This document shows, in pieces, positions 57,302 through 64,000 of a stretch of 64,000 nt of DNA. Within the stretch, counting starts at the first letter, position 1. Every line of letters begins with the position of its first letter. The DNA is from Thiolapillus brandeum (GTDB taxonomy: Bacteria; Pseudomonadota; Gammaproteobacteria; Chromatiales; Chromatiaceae), in assembly GCF_000828615.1 (NCBI RefSeq), contig NZ_AP012273.1, positions 1,116,001 through 1,180,000 on the forward strand. The letters run 5' to 3'. The notes under the pieces were generated by a model. It saw only the letters and a list, made by a program, of their open reading frames with translations, did no database searches and had not been told where the DNA came from. Both the position numbers and the translations under genes were made by a program.

Positions 57302-57333
57302 ATACTTGACTAAAATAGTCGGTAATGTATAGT
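57302..57333 (+). promoter_or_regulatory. iscR promoter with overlapping type-1 IscR site
   Basis: TTGACT (57306-57311) and TATAGT (57328-57333) with a 16-bp spacer form a sigma-70 promoter. The segment 57302-57326 follows the type-1 IscR pattern ATASYYGACTRWWWYAGTCRRSTAT with only its end diverging. Overlap of site and -35 box predicts repression of the isc operon by holo-IscR. Confidence 0.85.
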
Positions 57334-57364
57334 TGCGCCCATATTTGCCACGGGATCGGGAAAC

Positions 57365-57826
57365 ATGAGACTGACAACCAAAGGTCGATACGCCGTTACC
57401 GCCATGCTGGATCTGGCTCTGCATAGTGATGAAGGGCCTGTGAGCCTGGCTGAAATCGCTGATCGCCAGGACATCTCCCTGTCCTATCTGGAGCAACTCT
57501 TCTCCCGCCTGCGCAAGCGCGAACTGGTCACCAGTATTCGTGGCCCTGGTGGCGGCTACCTGCTGGGCCAGAAAGCCGGACACATCGATGTCGCCGGGGT
57601 CATCACCGCAGTGGATGAGCGCCTGGATTCCACCGCCTGTGGCGGCAAGGGGAACTGCCATGGCGACAAACGTTGCCTGACCCATGAGCTCTGGCAGGAT
57701 CTGAGCGAGAGTATTCACGATTATCTGAGCAGCATCAGCCTGCAGGATTTGCTGGACAAGCAACTCGCCAGGGACAAGCGCCAGACGGCCAGGCTGTCCT
57801 GGGCCGATTCTGCCAAACAACACTGA
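57365..57826 (+). CDS. iscR: Fe-S cluster assembly transcription factor IscR
   Basis: The 153-residue Rrf2-family regulator has an N-terminal winged helix ([19 protein letters not shown]) and the cluster ligands C92, C98, C104 and H107 in [17 protein letters not shown]. Holo-IscR represses its own operon through the site at 57302-57326. It is the first gene of the isc operon. Confidence 0.97.
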   Translation: MRLTTKGRYAVTAMLDLALHSDEGPVSLAEIADRQDISLSYLEQLFSRLRKRELVTSIRGPGGGYLLGQKAGHIDVAGVITAVDERLDSTACGGKGNCHGDKRCLTHELWQDLSESIHDYLSSISLQDLLDKQLARDKRQTARLSWADSAKQH

Positions 57827-57849
57827 GCAAGATATTCCCGGAGCACTGC

Positions 57850-59064
57850 ATGAAACTCCCTATCTATTTCGATTATTCAGCAACCACTCCCGTAGATGAA
57901 CGAGTGGCTGAGAAAATGTGCCGTTGCCTGACCCTGGATGGTACTTTTGGCAATCCGGCGTCCCGCAGCCACCCCTTCGGCTGGGAAGCGGAAAAACTGG
58001 TGGATGAAGCCCGGGGGCAGGTGGCAGCTCTAATCAATGCCGATTCCCGGGAGATCGTGTGGACATCCGGCGCTACCGAATCCGATAACCTGGCCCTCAA
58101 GGGAGCGGCGCACTTCTATCACAAGAAGGGCAAGCATATCGTTACGGTGAAAACCGAACACAAGGCGGTGCTGGATACCTGCCGCCAGCTGGAAAGGGAA
58201 GGTTACGAGGTGACTTATCTGGATGTGCAAGCCAATGGTCTGCTGGATCTGGACGCCTTCCGTGATGCCCTGCGCGAGGACACCATCCTGGCCTCGGTGA
58301 TGCACGTGAACAATGAGATTGGCGTGATCCAGGACATTGCGGCTATCGGGGAGATCTGCAGGGAAAATAAGGTTGTATTTCATGTGGATGCAGCACAAAG
58401 TGCAGGTAAGGTCGAAATCGATGTTCAGGCTCTGCCGGTGGACTTGATGAGCTTTTCTGCCCACAAGATCTATGGCCCCAAGGGCATGGGCGCCTTGTAT
58501 GTGCGGCGCAAGCCCCGGGTGCGCCTGGAGGCCCAGATGCACGGTGGCGGTCATGAGCGTGGTCTGCGCTCAGGTACCCTGGCCACTCATCAGATCGTGG
58601 GCATGGGCGAGGCTTTCCGTATTGCCAGGGAAGAGATGGCAGAAGAGAATGCCCGCCTGCTGGCCCTGCGCAATCGTCTCTGGGATGGACTCAAGGACAT
58701 GGAAGAGGTGTATGTGAACGGCGACCTGGAACAAAGGGTTGCCGGCAACCTGAATGTGAGTTTCAATTACGTGGAGGGCGAGAGTCTGATGATGGCGCTG
58801 AAGGATATTGCCGTCTCTTCGGGGTCTGCCTGTACCTCTACCAGCCTGGAGCCCAGCTATGTGTTGCGGGCGATCGGACGCCCGGATGAACTGGCTCACA
58901 GTTCCCTGAGATTCACCTTGGGGCGGTATACGACAGAAGAAGAAATAGATTTTGTTATCAGTAAGTTGAGAGAGCAAGTTCAGAGACTGCGTGATCTTTC
59001 GCCCCTTTGGGACATGTACAAGGCTGGTATTGATCTAAACTCGGTACAGTGGGCTGCGCATTAA
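57850..59064 (+). CDS. iscS: Cysteine desulfurase IscS
   Basis: The 404-residue pyridoxal-phosphate enzyme takes sulfur from cysteine. Length equals that of E. coli IscS. The PLP lysine is in [15 protein letters not shown] and the catalytic cysteine loop is [15 protein letters not shown], near residue 328. It donates sulfur to IscU, encoded 18 bases downstream. Confidence 0.98.
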   Translation: MKLPIYFDYSATTPVDERVAEKMCRCLTLDGTFGNPASRSHPFGWEAEKLVDEARGQVAALINADSREIVWTSGATESDNLALKGAAHFYHKKGKHIVTVKTEHKAVLDTCRQLEREGYEVTYLDVQANGLLDLDAFRDALREDTILASVMHVNNEIGVIQDIAAIGEICRENKVVFHVDAAQSAGKVEIDVQALPVDLMSFSAHKIYGPKGMGALYVRRKPRVRLEAQMHGGGHERGLRSGTLATHQIVGMGEAFRIAREEMAEENARLLALRNRLWDGLKDMEEVYVNGDLEQRVAGNLNVSFNYVEGESLMMALKDIAVSSGSACTSTSLEPSYVLRAIGRPDELAHSSLRFTLGRYTTEEEIDFVISKLREQVQRLRDLSPLWDMYKAGIDLNSVQWAAH

Positions 59065-59082
59065 TTTTCAAGGTAAAGACTT

Positions 59083-59466
59083 ATGGCATACAGTGACAAG
59101 GTAATCGATCATTACGAAAATCCCCGCAACGTCGGACAGATGGACGACAACGCCAGTAACGTGGGCACCGGCATGGTGGGTGCACCGGCCTGCGGCGATG
59201 TCATGCGCCTGCAGATCGAAGTGGGCGAGGACGGGGTGATCAAGGACGCCAAGTTCAAGACCTATGGTTGCGGCAGCGCCATTGCCTCCAGCTCCCTGCT
59301 CACCGAGTGGGTGAAGGGCAAGACCCTGGACGAGGCGCAACAGATCAAGAATACCGACATTGCTGAGGAACTTGCGTTGCCACCGGTGAAAGTGCATTGC
59401 TCCGTGCTGGCAGAAGATGCCATCAAGGCTGCTATTGAAGACTTCACATCCAAGCAACAGGATTGA
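59083..59466 (+). CDS. iscU: Fe-S cluster scaffold IscU
   Basis: The 127-residue scaffold carries three conserved cysteines in GAPACGDVM, TYGCGSAIASS and VHCSVLAEDA, and the LPPVK motif recognised by HscA. It assembles 2Fe-2S clusters with IscS. Confidence 0.98.
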   Translation: MAYSDKVIDHYENPRNVGQMDDNASNVGTGMVGAPACGDVMRLQIEVGEDGVIKDAKFKTYGCGSAIASSSLLTEWVKGKTLDEAQQIKNTDIAEELALPPVKVHCSVLAEDAIKAAIEDFTSKQQD

Positions 59467-59469
59467 TTC

Positions 59470-59796
59470 ATGGCCATTTCCCTGACAGAGACTGCCGCAG
59501 AGCGGGTGCAGGCTTTTCTGCAGAATCGCGGTAAAGGCGTCGGCGTGCGTCTGGCGGTGAAGACTTCCGGTTGTTCCGGCATGGCCTATGTCATTGAGTT
59601 CGTGGATGAACTGGACGAGGAGAACGATGAGGTTTTCGAAGACCATGGGGTCAAACTCGTGGTGGACAGGAAAAGCCTGCTCTATCTCGATGGTACTGAA
59701 GTGGATTATGGCAAAGAAGGCCTGAACGAAGGTTTCAAGTTCAACAATCCCAATGCCAAGGCCTCTTGCGGCTGTGGCGAAAGCTTCACTGTCTGA
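59470..59796 (+). CDS. iscA: A-type Fe-S carrier IscA
   Basis: The 108-residue protein has the A-type cysteine pattern: one in [12 protein letters not shown] and two in ASCGCGESF near the C-terminus. It carries iron or clusters to targets. It begins three bases after iscU. Confidence 0.97.
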   Translation: MAISLTETAAERVQAFLQNRGKGVGVRLAVKTSGCSGMAYVIEFVDELDEENDEVFEDHGVKLVVDRKSLLYLDGTEVDYGKEGLNEGFKFNNPNAKASCGCGESFTV

Positions 59797-59821
59797 TCCA
59801 TCGCCGGGAACCGGGGCAGCC

Positions 59822-60367
59822 ATGTTCAACTTATCCAAGAACTATTTTGAACTCTTTGGTTTGCCTGTGGACTTTATCGTCGATGGCGAAGCCCTGGCAG
59901 AGCGGTATCGGGAACTGCAGCGGGTGGTGCATCCTGATCGTTATGCCAACGCCAGTAACCAGGAGCAACGGATTTCCCTGCAACAGGCCACGCGCATCAA
60001 CGAGGCCTTCGAAACCCTCAAGAATCCCGTGAGCCGCGCCCAGTACCTGCTTTCCCTGCACGGTATCGACATGCAGGCAGAGAAGGAGACCACCAGGGAT
60101 ACGGCCTTCCTCATGGAGCAGCTGGAGCTGCGTGAAGCCCTGGAGAACGCCCGCCAGGCGGATGATCCCCAGGCGGTACTGGATGAACTCATGGATCGCA
60201 TCAGCGCCATGATCCGCAAGCAGGTGGCCCAGATGGCGATTCATTTCGAGGAACCCAGTTCCACCAATTTGCAGGCGGCCCGGGAATCTGTGCGTAAGAT
60301 GCAGTTTCTGAACAAGCTGTTGTCCGAGGCTGAATCCCTGGAAGCTGAACTCGAGGATATGTACTGA
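59822..60367 (+). CDS. hscB: Co-chaperone HscB
   Basis: The 181-residue protein has an N-terminal J-domain ([17 protein letters not shown], with HPD in [11 protein letters not shown]) and a helical C-terminal domain that binds IscU. It brings IscU to HscA. The chosen ATG aligns with the family start; the upstream extension overlaps iscA. Its stop shares one base with the hscA start. Confidence 0.96.
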   Translation: MFNLSKNYFELFGLPVDFIVDGEALAERYRELQRVVHPDRYANASNQEQRISLQQATRINEAFETLKNPVSRAQYLLSLHGIDMQAEKETTRDTAFLMEQLELREALENARQADDPQAVLDELMDRISAMIRKQVAQMAIHFEEPSSTNLQAARESVRKMQFLNKLLSEAESLEAELEDMY

Positions 60368-62238
60368 TGGCCCTGTTGCAGATTGCAGAACCCGGGCAGG
60401 CGGCAGCACCCCACGAGCACAAGCTGGCGGCAGGTATCGACCTGGGCACCACCAATTCCCTGGTGGCTGCTGTGCGCAGTGGCCAGGCCGAGACCCTGCC
60501 GGACGAACGGAACCGCCATCTGTTGCCCTCGGTGGTGCGCTATACCCCGAAAGGGGTTGTCGTCGGCTATGAGGCTCGTGACGCTGCCGCTTCCGACCCC
60601 CTGAATACCATTGCATCAGCGAAACGCCTGATCGGCCGCCCGGTGTCCGACATCAAGTCCCTGGGCAGTAGCCTGCCTTATGAATTCGTCGATCAGGACA
60701 GTAGCGTGCCGCGCGTGCGTACGGTGGCCGGTGATATCAGTCCCATGGAAATCTCAGCCGAGATCCTGCGGGTATTGGCCCGGCGTGCCGAGGATACCCT
60801 GGGCGGTGAACTCAGCGGAGTGGTGATCACTGTCCCCGCCTATTTCGACGATGCTCAGCGTCAGGCGACGAAGGATGCTGCCCGCCTGGCGGGTCTCAAC
60901 GTATATCGCCTGCTCAACGAGCCTACGGCCGCCGCCGTGGCCTATGGTCTGGACCGGGGCGCGGATGGCGTGCATGCCATCTTCGATCTTGGTGGCGGCA
61001 CTTTCGATATTTCCATCCTGCGCCTGAACCGGGGTGTGTTCGAAGTGATGGCAACCGGTGGCGATTCCGCCCTGGGGGGTGATGACTTCGACCAGGTGAT
61101 TGCCGAATGGATCATGGAACAGGCGGGTATTGCCGATGATGCCGATCACAAGGTGTTGCGTCAGCTCATGCAGGATGCCCGGGCCGCCAAGGAAGCCCTG
61201 AGCCAGGCTGAAGCCGCCGACCTGGATATTGCCATTCCCGGTGATGGCCGCTGGCAGGGGCGTATGGACCGTGAGACATTCAATGGCCTGGCCGATCCCC
61301 TGATTCGCAAGACCATCAGTGCCTGCCGCCGTGCATTGCGGGATGCGGGGGTCAGTGCCGGGGAAGTGCGGGAAGTGGTGATGGTGGGAGGTTCCACGCG
61401 CATGCCCCGGGTACGGGAGAAAGTTGGCGAGTTCTTTGGTCGCCAGCCGCTGGTGGACATCGACCCGGACAAAGTGGTGGCTCTTGGTGCGGCCATCCAG
61501 GCAGACGTCCTGGCGGGCAACAAACCGGATGAGGAAATTCTGCTGCTGGATGTCACCCCTCTGTCCCTGGGTCTGGAGACCATGGGCGGGCTGGTGGAGA
61601 AAGTCATTCCCCGCAATACCACCATCCCCGTGGCCCGTGCCCAGGAGTTCACGACTTTCAAGGACGGACAAACGGCCATGGCCATCCATGTGGTGCAGGG
61701 GGAGCGGGAGATGGTGGAGCATTGCCGTTCCCTGGCGCGGTTCGAGCTGCGGGGCATTCCCCCCATGGTGGCGGGCGCGGCGCGCATTCGTGTCACCTTC
61801 AGTGTGGATGCGGATGGGTTGCTCAACGTCGAGGCGGAAGAGCTCAGTCAGGGGGTCAAGGCCCAGGTAACGGTCAAGCCCTCCTATGGTCTTAGCGATG
61901 AAGAGATCAGCGGCATGCTTCAGGCATCCTTTGAACACGCCGAGGAAGACATGGAAGAGCGCAAACTGGCCGAGGCCAGGGTGGAAGGCCTGCGCGTGGT
62001 GGAAGCGTTGCAGGCAGCTCTGGCCAGCGATGGCGAAAAACTTCTCAGCCCGGAGGAGCGTGCATCCATAGATGCCGCTCTGGGAGAACTCGTGGCGGCC
62101 ATCGATGGCAATGATGCCAGCATCATTGAACAGCAGGCCGGGAATGTGGAAAAAACCTGCGAGTTCTATGTGGAACGGCGCATGAACAGCGGTGTCCAGG
62201 AAGCCATGGCTGGCCACAATATCAACGAATTTGAATAG
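60367..62238 (+). CDS. hscA: Fe-S assembly chaperone HscA (Hsp66)
   Basis: The 623-residue Hsp70 homologue has the actin-like ATPase domain ([48 protein letters not shown]) and a substrate-binding domain from about residue 390. It releases clusters from IscU. The length and operon position separate it from DnaK. Confidence 0.97.
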   Translation: MALLQIAEPGQAAAPHEHKLAAGIDLGTTNSLVAAVRSGQAETLPDERNRHLLPSVVRYTPKGVVVGYEARDAAASDPLNTIASAKRLIGRPVSDIKSLGSSLPYEFVDQDSSVPRVRTVAGDISPMEISAEILRVLARRAEDTLGGELSGVVITVPAYFDDAQRQATKDAARLAGLNVYRLLNEPTAAAVAYGLDRGADGVHAIFDLGGGTFDISILRLNRGVFEVMATGGDSALGGDDFDQVIAEWIMEQAGIADDADHKVLRQLMQDARAAKEALSQAEAADLDIAIPGDGRWQGRMDRETFNGLADPLIRKTISACRRALRDAGVSAGEVREVVMVGGSTRMPRVREKVGEFFGRQPLVDIDPDKVVALGAAIQADVLAGNKPDEEILLLDVTPLSLGLETMGGLVEKVIPRNTTIPVARAQEFTTFKDGQTAMAIHVVQGEREMVEHCRSLARFELRGIPPMVAGAARIRVTFSVDADGLLNVEAEELSQGVKAQVTVKPSYGLSDEEISGMLQASFEHAEEDMEERKLAEARVEGLRVVEALQAALASDGEKLLSPEERASIDAALGELVAAIDGNDASIIEQQAGNVEKTCEFYVERRMNSGVQEAMAGHNINEFE

Positions 62239-62253
62239 CAGCAGGACATTTCA

Positions 62254-62592
62254 ATGCCCCAGATCATCTTTCTTCCCCATGAGGAAATCTGCCCCGAAGG
62301 CGCGGTCATAGAGACCAGCCCTGGCACCACCATCTGTGACGCCGCCCTGGAGCATGGCATAGAGATCGAACATGCCTGCGAGAAATCCTGTGCCTGCACG
62401 ACCTGCCACGTCATCGTGCGGGAGGGTTTCGATTCCCTGAATGAAGCCAGTGAAACCGAAGAGGATTTGTTGGACAAGGCCTGGGGTCTGGAGCCTGAAT
62501 CCCGGCTGAGTTGCCAGGCGGAGGTGGGAAAGGATGATCTCGTGGTCGAGATTCCCAAGTACACCATCAACCAGGTTTCGGAGAATCATTGA
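62254..62592 (+). CDS. fdx: Isc-type 2Fe-2S ferredoxin
   Basis: The 112-residue adrenodoxin-type ferredoxin has ligands in HACEKSCACTTCHV and a last cysteine in SRLSCQAEV. It supplies electrons for cluster building. It begins 15 bases after hscA. Confidence 0.97.
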   Translation: MPQIIFLPHEEICPEGAVIETSPGTTICDAALEHGIEIEHACEKSCACTTCHVIVREGFDSLNEASETEEDLLDKAWGLEPESRLSCQAEVGKDDLVVEIPKYTINQVSENH

Positions 62593-62593
62593 G

Positions 62594-62794
62594 ATGGGAT
62601 TGCGCTGGACTGACGTACTGGACATTGCTATCGAGCTGGATGAAGCCCATCCGGATGTGGATCCCCTGACCGTCAATTTCGTGGATCTGCGCAACTGGGT
62701 CATTGCCTTGGCGGATTTTGACGACGACCCGGACAAAAGCGGTGAAAAGATTCTCGAAGCCATTCAGTTGCATTGGATAGAAGAAAGGGAATAG
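62594..62794 (+). CDS. iscX: IscX, Fe-S assembly accessory protein
   Basis: The 66-residue acidic protein matches IscX (LRWTDVLDIAIELDEAHPDV, VDLRNWVIALADFDDDP and a terminal GEKILEAIQLHWIEER). It binds IscS and iron and tunes desulfurase activity. The ATG lies one base after the fdx stop region. Confidence 0.95.
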   Translation: MGLRWTDVLDIAIELDEAHPDVDPLTVNFVDLRNWVIALADFDDDPDKSGEKILEAIQLHWIEERE

Positions 62795-62849
62795 GCTGTT
62801 GTTGGCGACAGACTTCTCCGGTTTGACAATGGTTTGAATCCGGAATCCA

Positions 62850-63692
62850 GTGCTGGCAGAGGGCAAGAAACTTTCGGGCGTTACGCTGTTTCGCATACTG
62901 GCTTTTCACCTGTCCGCCCTGTTGGTGTTTTTCACCGGCTACAGCACCACGGCACTGGTGTGTTTTCTGGTTTTGTATGTGACCCGTTTCTGGGCTATCG
63001 CTGGTGGTTATCACCGCTATTTTTCTCATCGCAGCTACGATACTTCCCGGGCGTTCCAGTTCCTGCTGGCGCTGGCCGGAAGCTCTGCCGGACAAAAAGG
63101 CCCGCTTTCCTGGGCCACCAGCCACGTCTGTCATCACCGCTATTCCGATCAGCCTGGAGATCCCCATTCTCCGGTAACCGGCGGGGTGTTTCATGCCTAT
63201 TTGGGCTGGTTGCTGGCCAGGGATGCATTGCCCACGGATGAAAGCCAGGTAAAGGCCTGGGCGGCATATCCCGAAATCCTGTTTCTCAACCGCTATCATT
63301 ATGTCGGCACTCTGGGCCTGATGATTGGACTCTATGCCCTGGGAGAGTATCTTGCTGCGGGTTATCCGAAGCTGGGGACATCCGGATTGCAGTTGCTGGT
63401 CTGGGGATTCATTCTGTCTACCCTGCTGATCCTTCATGGAGCCTGCCTGGTCAATTCAGTCACTCACCTGACGGGGTATCGGCGTTTTGATACGGCTGAC
63501 CAAAGCCGCAACGTATGGTGGCTGCTGCCTGTGCTGTGGGGAGAGAACTGGCACAACAACCACCATCACTACCCGTGTTCGGCAAGAACGACAGTAGCCT
63601 GGTGGGAACTGGATCCCGTCTATCTCGGCTTGCGCCTGTTTGAACGCCTGGGGCTGGTCTGGAATGTGCGGGGCGGTAAATGCCGGGACTGA
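62850..63692 (+). CDS. Membrane fatty acyl desaturase (stearoyl-CoA/delta-9 type)
   Basis: The 280-residue membrane protein has the three histidine boxes of acyl-CoA desaturases: HRYFSH (55-60), HVCHH (92-96) and HNNHHH (235-240, in GENWHNNHHHYP), with two pairs of helices between. It should introduce a double bond into acyl chains with di-iron and oxygen. The start is a GTG; an ATG at 62829 is followed by a stop. Oxygen dependence suits an aerobic host. It is monocistronic or read from the isc operon. Confidence 0.9.
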   Translation: MLAEGKKLSGVTLFRILAFHLSALLVFFTGYSTTALVCFLVLYVTRFWAIAGGYHRYFSHRSYDTSRAFQFLLALAGSSAGQKGPLSWATSHVCHHRYSDQPGDPHSPVTGGVFHAYLGWLLARDALPTDESQVKAWAAYPEILFLNRYHYVGTLGLMIGLYALGEYLAAGYPKLGTSGLQLLVWGFILSTLLILHGACLVNSVTHLTGYRRFDTADQSRNVWWLLPVLWGENWHNNHHHYPCSARTTVAWWELDPVYLGLRLFERLGLVWNVRGGKCRD

Positions 63693-63788
63693 CCGGCCTG
63701 CTAAGGAAGCGGAAATGCAACCACAGGATGCAATCCGGGCTTTTTTTTGAAACAATTGTCTCCGTTTTCAACTCCAGCGAGTAGTTTC

Positions 63789-64000
63789 ATGTCCCTGATC
63801 AAAGCTTTTACCGGCTTGCGCCCCGTTGCGGGCCGTGCCGACGATGTTGTTGCCCCTCCTTACGATGTAATGAATGAAGCCGAAGCCAGGGCTATGGTCG
63901 AGGGCCGTCCCTGGAGCTTCCTGCACATCTCCCGTCCCGAAGTGGACCTGCCTCAGGGCACGGATCCCTACGCACCGGAAGTCTATGCCAAGGGCCGTGA
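63789..64000 (+). CDS. DUF1015 family protein (5' part, runs off window)
   Basis: The first 70 residues (MSLIKAFTGLRPVAGRADDV, VAPPYDVMNEAEARAMVEG) match the start of DUF1015 (COG4198) proteins, whose function is not established. The frame is open to the window edge. A T-run at about 63741-63748 precedes it but no clear hairpin. Confidence 0.8.
   Translation, partial: MSLIKAFTGLRPVAGRADDVVAPPYDVMNEAEARAMVEGRPWSFLHISRPEVDLPQGTDPYAPEVYAKGR

Noticed and set aside
63679-63750. Possible terminator after the desaturase gene
   Set aside because: A GCCGG/CCGGC pair and a T-run exist but are about 50 bp apart, so they do not make a standard terminator.

Overview
The window reads as a chromosome segment of a gammaproteobacterium, probably a sulfur-oxidising one. 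Evidence for the group: homodimeric AceE-type pyruvate dehydrogenase, a bamD/rluD/pgeF block, IscR-IscSUA-HscBA-Fdx-IscX, BtuB under a cobalamin riboswitch, and RpfF/RpfC/RpfG proteins of the Xanthomonas type. A three-cysteine sulfide:quinone-oxidoreductase-like flavoprotein suggests sulfur metabolism. No rRNA, tRNA, prophage or CRISPR array was seen. Coding density is high and most operons use 1- or 4-base stop/start overlaps.

Layout: 1-1.3 kb, ampD and the 5' part of a BtuF-like gene (minus). 1.6-4.5 kb, a DUF1631 gene and a decayed HD-GYP phosphodiesterase pseudogene. 4.6-6.7 kb, FKBP isomerase, nadC, exported FKBP. 6.7-12.3 kb, bamD (minus) divergent from rluD-pgeF, a membrane diguanylate cyclase, then gcvR-like, peptide deformylase and nitroreductase genes. 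12.4-15.1 kb, clpB behind a sigma-32-type promoter. 15.1-21.6 kb, an accessory-looking region: a 161-bp element made of five consecutive hairpins, then a DSF quorum-sensing locus (rpfG, rpfC, convergent rpfF) whose rpfC-rpfF part lies between two 163-bp direct repeats. 21.6-29.7 kb, aceE-aceF-lpdA, a cold-shock/DUF1294 protein, an esterase and xthA. 29.7-41.7 kb (all minus), an acetate block: acs, DnaQ-like exonuclease, CBS/DUF294 protein, a small membrane protein, actP with its DUF4212 subunit, then an NtrC-family regulator, a symporter-fused sensor kinase (CbrB/CbrA-like) and a tiny membrane protein.

41.9-45.1 kb, a DUF6394 / RCK channel / MscS operon. 45.3-47.9 kb, a DUF302 protein, the SQR-like gene and an unknown membrane protein. 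47.9-49.4 kb, a 200-bp MITE-like element immediately upstream of ispG. 49.4-52.5 kb, aldehyde dehydrogenase plus DUF779 with a divergent AraC-family regulator. 52.5-56.3 kb, a riboswitch-led operon btuB - PduO-type adenosyltransferase - Rossmann protein - SlpA-like FKBP (minus). 56.4-62.8 kb, cysE and the complete isc operon. 62.8-64 kb, an acyl desaturase and the start of a DUF1015 gene.

Functional threads: acetyl-CoA supply (PDH, Acs, ActP) with a sigma-54 regulator next to a sigma-54-like promoter and a GGTAAC palindrome; c-di-GMP signalling (one cyclase, RpfG, one dead HD-GYP) joined to DSF signalling; cobalamin uptake and activation at both ends; Fe-S assembly. No single wholly new system was proven. 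The best candidates for follow-up are the DSF locus with its flanking repeats, the CbrAB-like acetate circuit, and the two non-coding mobile elements. All calls come from reading sequence and motifs; no database search was run.
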